Positions 13,719 to 21,804 of a DNA stretch of 26,385 nt are shown here, in pieces. Under the pieces are notes generated by a model, which saw only the letters and a program-made list of their open reading frames with translations, had not been told where the DNA came from and did not search any database. The DNA lies in the IMG/VR virus record IMGVR_UViG_3300020182_000160, positions 1 to 26,385 of that record; one strand, 5' to 3'. The position numbers were made by a program, and so were the translations under genes. Within the stretch, counting starts at the first letter, position 1; each line of letters starts with the position of its first letter. Origin of the DNA: a virus.

Positions 13719-13737
13719 GACGGGGAATAACCCCGTC
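13719..13737 (-). other. GC-rich perfect hairpin between gp19 and gp20
   Basis: Stem GACGGGG / CCCCGTC (13719-13725 with 13731-13737) around a 5-nt loop. In the minus-strand transcript it is followed by TCTCTTATACC, not a U-run, so it is at best a weak terminator. It could instead be an attenuator or an RNA-processing or stability element separating the tail and head halves of the structural transcript. Confidence 0.55.
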
Positions 13738-13775
13738 CCTATTCATATACTTATAATCAGATTAACTATAACTAA

Positions 13776-14303
13776 TTATGTAGTTGTATCAGATTCCCAG
13801 TACTGGACTTGGAAGTCAACGGAAAATTCTTCCACGCCTTCTTCGGCGCTATAGTCCAATTCTATCGCAGATACTTCTGTCGGAAAACAACTTCTGTAGT
13901 TATACTTTTTAATGGTCTCGCCATCTCTACCTAACTGTTCAACAACCATGTCACATTGATAGTCTAACGGGTTTGTTAACCCTGTGTTAGCACTATGACC
14001 TGACATACCATTCATCCAACGCTCAAAAGCATTACGAATTGAAAAGTCTGTATCGTTAAGAATAGTAACTTTCCAAGTATCAAAGGTGCGATTACCAGCA
14101 AGAACAATTTCTCTTCCTCGGAATGGAACTTTGAATGAACCAATCTTTGACGCAGGAAGTGATGATGATTTACACAAGAAAGAGGTAAGTTCTACATCAC
14201 CGCCAGCATACGCTGGGAAGTTAACAGTTGCTTTAAAGAGATTAGCGCGTGCGCCACCACCTCTTAGTTTGGATTTAAAATCGTCTAATCCTAATATTGC
14301 CAT
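13776..14303 (-). CDS. gp19: Tail tube protein gp19
   Basis: 175 residues (T4 gp19 163). The tube-fold pattern is clear: ANLFKATVNFPAYAG, then FLCKSSSLPASKIGSFKVPF, AGNRTFDTWKVTILNDTDFSIRNAFERWMNG, YNYRSCFPTEVSAIELDYS and FSVDFQVQYWES. The NRTFDTWKVTILND block corresponds directly to DRTFDDWTVTVMND of T4. It polymerises inside the gp18 sheath. An AAGGAGA ribosome site precedes the ATG, 13 nt after the gp18 stop, so it is co-transcribed with gp18. Confidence 0.97.
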   Translation of the reverse strand: MAILGLDDFKSKLRGGGARANLFKATVNFPAYAGGDVELTSFLCKSSSLPASKIGSFKVPFRGREIVLAGNRTFDTWKVTILNDTDFSIRNAFERWMNGMSGHSANTGLTNPLDYQCDMVVEQLGRDGETIKKYNYRSCFPTEVSAIELDYSAEEGVEEFSVDFQVQYWESDTTT

Positions 14304-14316
14304 TGTCTATATCTCC

Positions 14317-16116
14317 TTAAACTGTGCCAACGACTTCTTCAAACTCGACGCCCGTTCTAACTGCAACAAAGTTAAGTGTTACGAAGTTAATTGAGTGTGA
14401 AGGTTTGACGAAGATATTCGCGACAAATCTGTTTGATTCAACGACACTAGGAGGATTGTTAGTCGCGTCGCATACAACACGGAAATCCGTGATACCGCGA
14501 CGACCTTTAATCTCACGTAGGAATGGTTCCACAATGTTCACAAACTCAGCACGAGTAAACTCGTCATTGAATTCAAACATTACGTTTCTTCCTGCCGCAC
14601 CTATTGCGCGTTCTATACCCAAGAACAACCTACGGACATTAATTCTATCGAATGCTGTCGGTCTTGCTGAGTTTGTCTTATCACCGAATAGAATAACTCC
14701 TTCTGCAGGAATATTTGCTATTGGGTTGATACCTACTTTATATAACGCATCTCTTTCTGCCTTTGTTGGAGACATTGAAATATCTACAATTCCGAGATAT
14801 CTACCACGTCTTGAACCAGCGGGTGAGAACCAAGGTGCCGCAACTAAGTCAGTTGCTGCCATAAGTCCTGCCGTAGATGATGCGGCGGGTATCTTGATGT
14901 ACTTATCGTTATACTTGTCATATACTTTCAAGTAGTTATTGTCTTGTACGAAGTATGTTGACTTGGTGTATGTATTGTTACATGTTAGAACAGCAGCGTT
15001 AGTGCCTGTTGTTACTGCAGCGAAACGTGATGGTGAAGCAACTGCAACACAATCTTTTCGTACTTCTGCTTTTGCAACTAAGTCGTTCACAACTGCGGTT
15101 GCGTCACTGTTTGAGACTGATTCTGGAGCAATCAAAAAGTCAATTTCGATATTATCGACATCAGCAAATTGGTCATAACCTCTTATTACATCTGCTTGTG
15201 CCAATGTTGAAGAAGTAACACCACCTTTGAAAGACCAATCCGATTGAGAAGTTGCCCAAGTGTGTGTAGATTTAAAATCTTCTGAAGCAGTAGTTGCATT
15301 AGTTCCCCAAAGTAATCCAGCAAAGTCAGAGTTTGAAGCAGAGTCGCCAGAAGAGAATCCTGAAGCAAGATATCCGTCTTTAATTCGTTTTGGATCTCCA
15401 GCATATATCCACTGAGACCTATTCTTTAATACGTCTTTATAGAAGTTTGATGAACCATCTGCATTCTTTGCGTTCTTTGCAACTGATAAGAATGGATATG
15501 TTTCTAGAACTGTATTTTTAACTCCGGATATAAGACCATCTTCGTCGATGACCGCAATATGGATTTCGTCATTCTTACCACCTAATGCGGATACGAATGA
15601 TGAAGTTTTTGGTGGGGCATCGAAGTTATCTTTATATGCCCAAGCATTAAAGTTTGCTGTTGCGTCGTCATTATCTGAACCGACTATAGAAACTTTTAGT
15701 GAGTTACCAACAACTCCAGGATATCTTGCGAGGAAGACACCGTCTGATGAGTCGATAGTTGCATTTTCAAATGCGTCTAAGTCATTTATTTTTTGAGTCG
15801 TTAGTGTACCTGATGTGGTATGGTTTGCTACGGAATTCCTTGCACTACTTTGCTGTTCACGAACAACAAATAGAGAGTTGGAATAACGTAGGAAATATGC
15901 GGCAGAATGAAAATCTACAGCATTATCGTCTGTGGGTGCAGAGAATGCAGAAACAAGACCGTTCTCATCTGAGATTAGTATTGGTTTGCCAACTGGACCC
16001 CATCCGAAATTCCCGACTATTGCCCCAGTTGAAGTTTGAACGTTCGGGACTGAACCCGTTAGGTCAATTTCTTTAACTGTTACAGCAGGGGAAGCAGAGG
16101 GTGTAAAAAGTGCCAT
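14317..16116 (-). CDS. gp18: Contractile tail sheath protein gp18
   Basis: 599 residues (T4 gp18 659). N-terminus MALFTPSASPAVTVKEIDLT; GAIVGNFGWGPVGKPILIS at about 32-50 and YFLRYSNSLFVVRE near 74-87 are classic sheath motifs. The C-terminal domain GINPIANIPAEGVILFGDKT through NVRRLFLGIERAI and FVVCDATNNPP-like FRVVCDATNNPPS carries the inner, contractile core fold. The shorter length probably reflects smaller outer protruding domains. An AAAGGA ribosome site is present and a perfect late promoter lies about 70 nt upstream. Confidence 0.98.
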   Translation of the reverse strand: MALFTPSASPAVTVKEIDLTGSVPNVQTSTGAIVGNFGWGPVGKPILISDENGLVSAFSAPTDDNAVDFHSAAYFLRYSNSLFVVREQQSSARNSVANHTTSGTLTTQKINDLDAFENATIDSSDGVFLARYPGVVGNSLKVSIVGSDNDDATANFNAWAYKDNFDAPPKTSSFVSALGGKNDEIHIAVIDEDGLISGVKNTVLETYPFLSVAKNAKNADGSSNFYKDVLKNRSQWIYAGDPKRIKDGYLASGFSSGDSASNSDFAGLLWGTNATTASEDFKSTHTWATSQSDWSFKGGVTSSTLAQADVIRGYDQFADVDNIEIDFLIAPESVSNSDATAVVNDLVAKAEVRKDCVAVASPSRFAAVTTGTNAAVLTCNNTYTKSTYFVQDNNYLKVYDKYNDKYIKIPAASSTAGLMAATDLVAAPWFSPAGSRRGRYLGIVDISMSPTKAERDALYKVGINPIANIPAEGVILFGDKTNSARPTAFDRINVRRLFLGIERAIGAAGRNVMFEFNDEFTRAEFVNIVEPFLREIKGRRGITDFRVVCDATNNPPSVVESNRFVANIFVKPSHSINFVTLNFVAVRTGVEFEEVVGTV

Positions 16117-16184
16117 TTACTTTTCCTTTATAGTTATCTAATTATAAGTTAATCATAATACGTTTTTATTAGTTTCAATACTTC

Positions 16185-16192
16185 TATTTATA
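16185..16192 (-). promoter_or_regulatory. T4-type late promoter for gp18-gp19
   Basis: Perfect TATAAATA on the minus strand followed by GAAGTATTGAAACTAATAA. The 13-nt stretch TATAAATAGAAGT is identical to that at the 11914 late promoter. It leaves a leader of about 60 nt before gp18. Confidence 0.85.
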
Positions 16193-16213
16193 CAAACAAT
16201 ATATTACAGAATA

Positions 16214-17815
16214 TTACCATTCATCTACGGGTTGCCAAATTGAATTTCTGTTTTCAGGGTCTTGAATAGATTCTATGGGTTCTATTCCATCATCAATATA
16301 CCCAACAGGGGGAACATCATCTTCTATTTCTTTCATTCTCTGAGCAAACATCATCTCTTTTAGATTTATATCTGTCATATCTGAGAAGTATTGGGTTGAT
16401 ACGAAGTAACCAAACATTACGAGGTTCATCATCAAGTCATCGTGGTTACCATCTGACGCGGCATACGAGTTCTTCCTTGAGGTGAATGTGGATATCTCCA
16501 GTATCGTATGTTCGTCTACAATCTCTAGTTTTTTGTGTTCAAGGATATCTTTGATTGCGGTACACCCAAGTCGCTTTACTTTACGGTTCATTTCAATCCC
16601 GATACGGTCTGCTTTGATAACACTCTCCATATGAATGTTATCGTATTCCATATCCTGATACAAACCATTACAAACTACTGTACCTTGGTCATTTGATTCT
16701 ACTACAACATAAGCATCATTGTAGCGGATAGCATACTTATATATAAGTGTAGGGAAGAGAAAAGGAGATATATTATTATTGCGATAAACAGCAACCTGTG
16801 AAAAAGGTCTTTTGCTAATGTCGATTACCGTAAAGGTAGAGTAGTCCTGCCCCCTTCCTTTCGCCACATCAACGGTCATGATGTATTCGTGACCATTGAC
16901 GGGTTTTTCATAGACCAATAGGTCGCCACCTTCAAGGACTTCTTTTGGTGGTTTCGCTCGGAATGATAACAGGGTTTCTGCATTTATAAGTGTGTCCCCT
17001 GTACCAAAAAACGTATTCCCAAATTCTTGATCAAACTGTAAAGAAGAAGTGTTCGCGATTGTCTGTCGTTTCCATTCCTCATCCCTTCCTGGAACATCGT
17101 ACCAATTTACGGTAAACGGAATAAACTCATTTGTCTTCTGTACCGCACCTTCCCATATCTTATGATACGTATTACCGATACCATTTGCGGTAGACGTGAT
17201 GATAACCTTAGTATCCTTACCCGCAGAGATAACAGGATATGTAGAAGTATAGAACTCGTTCGCCCTTTCCACAAACGCAAATTCGTCTAGGAACAATAGG
17301 TTCACTGACATACCACGAATAGAACTACCACTCGTAGCACTCGCAATGATACGAGAGTTATTACTAAATTCTATTGAACCTTTGTTGAGTGCTTTACATC
17401 CTGTTTGAAGAAAGAAAGGTAGGTTCTCTAACATAAGAGTAATTCGAGATAACATCTCCCTTGCCGTAGCACCTTTGTTCGCGAGTATTGCAATTGTTTT
17501 CTCACTATGAAAACAAGCATACCATAATATATATCCAACCGAACTGATTGACTTACCACTTTGTCTACAAGCAAGTACGACAGAAAAACGATTATTATTG
17601 AAGTGTTCGAACATCTTCTCTTGGTATGGATACAAGTCGAACGGGACTAGTCCTTCATCAAGGGATATTACTTTGAGATATTTCTTACAGAAGTAAACAG
17701 GGTCTTTAGAACACCTGACGTATTCTTTTACTTCTTCTTCTGTAAAATTATGTTGGACTCCATCTCGTTTAACATTTATGTTACCGAGATATGTGTCACT
17801 TTTCGGGTTCAACAT
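16214..17815 (-). CDS. gp17: Large terminase subunit gp17 (packaging ATPase and nuclease)
   Basis: 533 residues (T4 gp17 610). Walker A CRQSGKS at 83-89, Walker B LLFLDE at 173-178 and the coupling motif TSTANG at about 207-212 define the packaging ATPase. The C-terminal RNase H-like nuclease shows its first acidic residue, D316, in MTVDVAKGRGQDYSTFTVID, a later acidic residue in VVESNDQG, and a final acidic pair in GNHDDLMMN. It cuts concatemeric DNA and pumps it into the prohead through gp20. The start overlaps the gp16 end by 20 nt, typical of terminase pairs. Confidence 0.98.
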   Translation of the reverse strand: MLNPKSDTYLGNINVKRDGVQHNFTEEEVKEYVRCSKDPVYFCKKYLKVISLDEGLVPFDLYPYQEKMFEHFNNNRFSVVLACRQSGKSISSVGYILWYACFHSEKTIAILANKGATAREMLSRITLMLENLPFFLQTGCKALNKGSIEFSNNSRIIASATSGSSIRGMSVNLLFLDEFAFVERANEFYTSTYPVISAGKDTKVIITSTANGIGNTYHKIWEGAVQKTNEFIPFTVNWYDVPGRDEEWKRQTIANTSSLQFDQEFGNTFFGTGDTLINAETLLSFRAKPPKEVLEGGDLLVYEKPVNGHEYIMTVDVAKGRGQDYSTFTVIDISKRPFSQVAVYRNNNISPFLFPTLIYKYAIRYNDAYVVVESNDQGTVVCNGLYQDMEYDNIHMESVIKADRIGIEMNRKVKRLGCTAIKDILEHKKLEIVDEHTILEISTFTSRKNSYAASDGNHDDLMMNLVMFGYFVSTQYFSDMTDINLKEMMFAQRMKEIEDDVPPVGYIDDGIEPIESIQDPENRNSIWQPVDEW

Positions 17816-18137
17816 CTATCACTTTACTTTCATTCTGTATCAGTCTCTGTAGGTCTGTTGTTGTTCCTACAAAAAGATTATTAGTTACCGTCTTGGCATC
17901 CTGAACAATCTCTTCTTTATTGATGTCTTTGTTCTTCTTGTTCAAGTCCATCAACTTATCATTTACATCTGCGATACCTTTTATCATATTTGATAGGACT
18001 TCAAAGGCACGAGGGTGTTCACTCTCACGCGCAACTTCAATCATCAAGTCTAATGACTCCCGACCTTTTTCTATCAACTCATAATATGTATCACGCGAAT
18101 ATTCATAATCCGCCTTTATAGTTTTTTCTTCACTCAT
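17796..18137 (-). CDS. gp16: Small terminase subunit gp16
   Basis: 113 residues, shorter than T4 gp16 (164). Helical central domain of the T4 small terminase type: YSRDTYYELIEKGRESLDLMIEVARESEHPRAFEVLSNMIKGIADVN, followed by a Lys/Asn linker (LNKKNKDINKEE) and a hydrophilic tail. It lacks most of the terminal flanking regions of T4. Assignment rests on this pattern and its place between gp15 and gp17. It starts with the TAATG overlap onto the gp15 stop. Confidence 0.93.
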   Translation of the reverse strand: MSEEKTIKADYEYSRDTYYELIEKGRESLDLMIEVARESEHPRAFEVLSNMIKGIADVNDKLMDLNKKNKDINKEEIVQDAKTVTNNLFVGTTTDLQRLIQNESKVIDVEPEK

Positions 18138-18925
18138 TACAATCCATCGCTATCCATATAGGTTAATGTAAATCCAAAGTCACTATCAACACTGACAGAA
18201 TTAGGATTAGGTGTTATCTTTACTGTACTTATATATTCATCTGAGTCTTTAAGACCACTTTCTTTTAAGAAATAATTTGTACGAACATCACGGATAATTT
18301 TCTGTCCATCATCTGCTAGTGGACCATGTAAAAGAATATCCATATTAAATGCTAAAGTGTATATAATAGTTCTCTGTGAACCTAATGCTGGTGATTGTTC
18401 GTCTGATACAGAAACGCTAGACAAAGATATTGGAACATCTTCAAGTAATGTAGGTATGTCGGCAAAGGGTTTTACAGTCACAGTATATTGTGGAACAAAA
18501 TATGGTAGTATCTGCTCTACAACTTGTAAAGCATCGTCTTGATTCTTTGCGTATACATTTAATTGAAATCCTATAGTATAAGGAGTCGCAGAATAAAGTC
18601 TCTGTCTTGATATGACACTATTTTGAATTGCCTTTGACATAGTATTTATTTTTGGTAACTGTCTAGTTGGGTCATATGACATACTTGTAATCTCAAATGA
18701 CATACGAGGTAATTTAATTGCAAGTTTATATTCTGATTCACCTGTCCCCATATCTGAAATACGAGATAAAAAGTCTCTTCTTTTAGCATAAGATAAAGGA
18801 ACCTTTACCTGAGATATTACTTGATTAGAAGCATTCGTCCTAATTATATTAAGGTTGTTGAACAGAGAACCGAATACGGAAACCGCAGTTCTAATTCTCT
18901 TGTGATAAAAATGACCGCCAAACAT
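18137..18925 (-). CDS. gp15: Tail sheath stabiliser and completion protein gp15
   Basis: 262 residues (T4 gp15 272). The start MFGGHFYHKRIRTAVSVFGS, then LFNNLNIIRTN and KVPLSYAKRRDFLSRI, parallels T4 gp15 (MFGYFYN... LFSNIQIKR... RVPITYASKEHF). Also visible are PRMSFEITSMSYDPTRQLPK and the C-terminal TNYFLKESGLKD. It caps the completed tail and joins it to the head neck. A CGGAGA ribosome site lies in the end of gp14, whose stop overlaps this ATG. Confidence 0.96.
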   Translation of the reverse strand: MFGGHFYHKRIRTAVSVFGSLFNNLNIIRTNASNQVISQVKVPLSYAKRRDFLSRISDMGTGESEYKLAIKLPRMSFEITSMSYDPTRQLPKINTMSKAIQNSVISRQRLYSATPYTIGFQLNVYAKNQDDALQVVEQILPYFVPQYTVTVKPFADIPTLLEDVPISLSSVSVSDEQSPALGSQRTIIYTLAFNMDILLHGPLADDGQKIIRDVRTNYFLKESGLKDSDEYISTVKITPNPNSVSVDSDFGFTLTYMDSDGL

Positions 18926-19791
18926 TATTGCATATCTCCGAATGGGTTGCTCTCTGAGAAGTCTAAGAAGTCTGATTCAAAGTCATCAAAGATTTTATTC
19001 TGTGAATCACTTTGTATCTTTTGTAGTTCTTCAACAAGAGTAGGTGTTGCAGACTTGTTACTTGTATCACCCACCACAAGTTTAGTCGTACCAAACTCTT
19101 TGAAAGTTCCGTCCGTTGAACCTGCGTGAGCAATATGCATAACTTTATCGGAATCACTCCAACGAGTAATCTCACCCTTCATAGAGTATGTACTGAATGC
19201 TTGTGTAATAGTTTCACCTAATATGAAACCTGAACCTGAGTCTAATGTAAGTTTATATTGGAACGCACTTTCTGATTCAACAACATCTATGTTTGCAATA
19301 TTAGTATCGAAGTCCTCATCGTTGTACTCAAACAACTCACATGATAATTTGTATGTTGGGAGTTGACCGAGTTGGAAGAATGGGTCATAGTTGTTACACT
19401 TGGTTATCTGGAATATAGAGTTAGACATTGGAAGATATATCAAGTCGCCTTCACGAGGTCTAAAGTTATTCTCCGTGAGTTTACGACCAATTAATTCTCT
19501 CCATCTTTTTATGGAAACAACAAAGGTTGCCGTATCTCTTATTTCAATACCGAACTTAGCAAAGAGTTCTCCGTCTCCTTCAAACTGATTACCGTCAAGA
19601 TACATCTCAATCTTGTATGCTTCACCAAATCGTGAAGGTACATCATCAAGGAATATTTTATCCTTGTTGACTATCTCTCTCGGCAAGTAATATAGGTCTT
19701 GTCCATAGAACTGAAGTGACTCGATCACTAGACTTTCTACGAGTGACTGTTCTGACCTTACATTGTGCTTGAAATACTTACTAGTCGCCAT
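18925..19791 (-). CDS. gp14: Neck protein gp14 (head completion)
   Basis: 288 residues (T4 gp14 256). N-terminal signature: SLVESLVIESLQFYGQDLYYLPREIVN, then DDVPSRFGEAYKIEMYLDG and FAKFGIEIRDTATFVVS. The PREGDLIYLPMSNSIFQIT block follows near residue 117. The C-terminal part ends with a short acidic, Ser/Phe-rich tail (FDDFESDFLDFSESNPFGDMQ in form). gp14 with gp13 forms the neck that attaches tails to filled heads. It is separated from gp13 by only 3 nt. Confidence 0.95.
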   Translation of the reverse strand: MATSKYFKHNVRSEQSLVESLVIESLQFYGQDLYYLPREIVNKDKIFLDDVPSRFGEAYKIEMYLDGNQFEGDGELFAKFGIEIRDTATFVVSIKRWRELIGRKLTENNFRPREGDLIYLPMSNSIFQITKCNNYDPFFQLGQLPTYKLSCELFEYNDEDFDTNIANIDVVESESAFQYKLTLDSGSGFILGETITQAFSTYSMKGEITRWSDSDKVMHIAHAGSTDGTFKEFGTTKLVVGDTSNKSATPTLVEELQKIQSDSQNKIFDDFESDFLDFSESNPFGDMQ

Positions 19792-19794
19792 TGT

Positions 19795-20571
19795 TTATCC
19801 TACAAAGAAACTGACAGGAGTATCGTATGTCCCAATAAGTCTGTCTCGTATTACGTCTATTTCTTTTTGTGCTTCTTGTTTTATACCGCTACCGTCTAAC
19901 TTTACTCCTCCTGGAAGTGTAATACCATCAAACTTGGATATATTTTCTCCCCACTGTAATTTTATTAGTGCAGTTGCGTATTCTTTTACAAACATATCGT
20001 TATATACGTTCGCAAGAGCAGGTGATGTAGACACAAACATTTCTACCATAATCTTATCGCCCGCATTGAGTTCTCCCCCTGCACCAAGGTCGCCTTGGAT
20101 ATAGAGTTTTGAATCTATACGGTTGAAGTTAATCTGAGGATGACCTGTTAATTTCATATCAATAGTAGAAAGGAATTGTTCCATTTGTTCAAGATAGGCA
20201 AGGTCTCCGATACCTGTATGTAGGTCATTTATATCATTAAGTCTCATTTGATATTTTATATCAAAAAAGTTTACTGAGGTCGTATCGCTGTTAATTGGAA
20301 ATATTCGATATACACTAAGTATTCTATCATTGTATGCGCCACCAAATGCCGTATTCAAATCAATATACTTATTAGTAATCATTGCTTCTGTTATGGTTAC
20401 TGATTGAGCAATCCTTGAACTGCCATCACCATTATATTCCATCCATAACTGTAACGCATCGTCAAGTCGGTCTTCTATCTGTTCGTCATCAATATTAATC
20501 TCGATAACAGGGTGACCTAACCTACGAAGACAATAGTCTATCAGTTGGTTCCTTGACTGTGGTTTCGCCAT
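19795..20571 (-). CDS. gp13: Neck protein gp13 (head completion)
   Basis: 258 residues (T4 gp13 309). The N-terminal LIDYCLRRLGHPVIEINIDDEQIEDRLDDALQLWMEYN, then DRILSVYRIFPI near residue 80 and the C-terminal LIKLQWGENISKFDGITLPGG are the conserved T4-like neck blocks. Partner of gp14, bound to the portal. A GGAG ribosome site is formed by the end of the upstream 86-residue gene, 3 nt away. Confidence 0.95.
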   Translation of the reverse strand: MAKPQSRNQLIDYCLRRLGHPVIEINIDDEQIEDRLDDALQLWMEYNGDGSSRIAQSVTITEAMITNKYIDLNTAFGGAYNDRILSVYRIFPINSDTTSVNFFDIKYQMRLNDINDLHTGIGDLAYLEQMEQFLSTIDMKLTGHPQINFNRIDSKLYIQGDLGAGGELNAGDKIMVEMFVSTSPALANVYNDMFVKEYATALIKLQWGENISKFDGITLPGGVKLDGSGIKQEAQKEIDVIRDRLIGTYDTPVSFFVG

Positions 20572-20574
20572 TTT

Positions 20575-20835
20575 TTAACTCCAAATAGCAGTTGCTATTG
20601 TTTGAACGAACGCATCCTCACCACTCACATCAGTAGCAGCACCGCCATCCTCAACAAACTTATTTAATTTCATATCTCTGTGTCTGGATTCCCCTACTAC
20701 ACCATCTTCGGTATAGGTATCAAAATATGATACTACCATTACGGGATGTTTATCATTTGCGGTATCTTCTGCGGATGAATCTATTGCAGGTGTTACCACT
20801 ACTTGACTTAATTCGGTTGTTTTTGTTATTGCCAT
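20575..20835 (-). CDS. Small hypothetical late protein upstream of gp13
   Basis: 86 residues, MAITKTTELSQVVVTPAIDS at the N-terminus, beta-rich (HPVMVVSYFDTYTED) and ending FVQTIATAIWS. It is the first gene after a late box at 20867-20874, and gp13 follows 3 nt later, so it belongs to the neck/tail late operon. A minor virion or assembly role is inferred from context; I do not recognise the family. Confidence 0.75.
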   Translation of the reverse strand: MAITKTTELSQVVVTPAIDSSAEDTANDKHPVMVVSYFDTYTEDGVVGESRHRDMKLNKFVEDGGAATDVSGEDAFVQTIATAIWS

Positions 20836-20852
20836 TTTATTACTCTCTTAGT

Positions 20853-20987
20853 TTACTTTCTACTCTTATTTATACCAAAAATACCTTCGGAATATCGGTT
20901 TTCTTTTTCATTCTTTTCCCAGAACTTCTTATCGACTTCCTCGAATATCTCTTTATTATACTGTTGTTCTTGCGTATGCTTTGACAT
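20853..20987 (-). CDS. Possible 44-residue charged protein with a late promoter inside its 3' end
   Basis: ATG at 20987 and TAA at 20853-20855; N-terminus MSKHTQEQQYNKEIFEEVDK, very charged and helical, ending GIFGINKSRK. It overlaps the end of the upstream 282-residue gene by 32 nt and has a GGAG about 10 nt before the ATG. The late box TATAAATA at 20867 lies within its last codons. It fills an otherwise empty gap, which supports it, but its short length leaves it uncertain. Confidence 0.5.
   Translation of the reverse strand: MSKHTQEQQYNKEIFEEVDKKFWEKNEKENRYSEGIFGINKSRK
20867..20874 (-). promoter_or_regulatory. T4-type late promoter for the 86-residue gene and gp13 onward
   Basis: Perfect TATAAATA on the minus strand, followed by AGAGTAGAAAG, about 32 nt before the ATG at 20835. 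Confidence 0.8.
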
Positions 20988-21804
20988 GCGTTATAGTCTC
21001 CGATGTTGTATTGTAGACGCATCCCCATATAAACAACTTTGGTTCAATTGTATTGTCAGTTGTATCATAAGGAAAGGTGTACGAGTTTGTGGTACACCAA
21101 GACTTCATGACACTAGGGTCTGCCTGAAAATATACATCTACATTCTCATTTATATTACTTGACTTGTCGTGTATTCTGGCATAGAATTGATAACTATGAG
21201 GTGGTAGTAATGCGTTTATCTCATTATAGGTATCGACATCAACTCTCTTCATTTCTGATTCGGGTATCACAAACTTTGCGAGAACATCATTCGTTACAGT
21301 ATCAAACTTCAATCCATACCAATCTCTATATTCCTGATAGGTTGCCCCAAAACTATTCTTAATAGTATCGGTTGGAGCATCAAAGTTATAGAACGAGATA
21401 TTGTTGTTTACATTATAGGGTGGTCTCTGCGCAGTATATTCTCCGACAAGGTTCATAGTGTTGTTATCAAAAGAAGAGACTTCCCCTGAGAAGTCATCGT
21501 TTAATGTCGCAACGATTGCTTGCCCCTGAGTAGTCCCCACCGCATAGTCTGTTCTTGTCGCACTACCATTCAAGTATGTTGTATCTTTTACTTGAGTTGC
21601 GTTGATTGATAACGTTCTTTCGATTTGTGTTTTTACTGTTCTACTTTGATAGTAGAGACTTTCTGCTAACTTCTTAGAAAGAGTTTCATTAACACTATTG
21701 TCGGCATTTAACTTAGAACCAACTTCTACTAAACTTCCGTCTGAATCAGTAAGTGTAGTTAGGGGTATTGAGTCTCTTGTGATATGTGAATAAGTAAATG
21801 TCAT
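20956..21804 (-). CDS. Hypothetical virion/tail-region protein
   Basis: 282 residues from the ATG at 21804, MTFTYSHITRDSIPLTTLTD, which overlaps the upstream stop as TAATG. A longer frame from 21888 adds a Cys-rich N-terminus inside the upstream gene and is rejected. The sequence is Asn/Thr/Tyr/Asp-rich and beta-like with no long helix. Its middle holds NNNISFYNFDAPTDTIKNSF and EYRDWYGLKFDTV, and it ends TITHVKAYARTTV. Position among fibre genes and upstream of the neck genes suggests a fibre-attached or baseplate structural protein. No family recognised. Confidence 0.75.
   Translation of the reverse strand: MTFTYSHITRDSIPLTTLTDSDGSLVEVGSKLNADNSVNETLSKKLAESLYYQSRTVKTQIERTLSINATQVKDTTYLNGSATRTDYAVGTTQGQAIVATLNDDFSGEVSSFDNNTMNLVGEYTAQRPPYNVNNNISFYNFDAPTDTIKNSFGATYQEYRDWYGLKFDTVTNDVLAKFVIPESEMKRVDVDTYNEINALLPPHSYQFYARIHDKSSNINENVDVYFQADPSVMKSWCTTNSYTFPYDTTDNTIEPKLFIWGCVYNTTSETITHVKAYARTTV

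Noticed and set aside
13740-13747. TATGAATA as a late promoter for gp20
   Set aside because: It departs from the otherwise perfect TATAAATA boxes, lacks the GAAGTA flank, and would start transcription inside the hairpin. Kept only as a note.
14324-14935. 203-codon plus-strand frame opposite gp18
   Set aside because: Antisense shadow of the sheath gene without start signals or a recognisable protein.
18647-18654. AATAAATA-like box inside gp15 (minus strand)
   Set aside because: Mismatched to the late consensus and buried in coding sequence with no gene start nearby.
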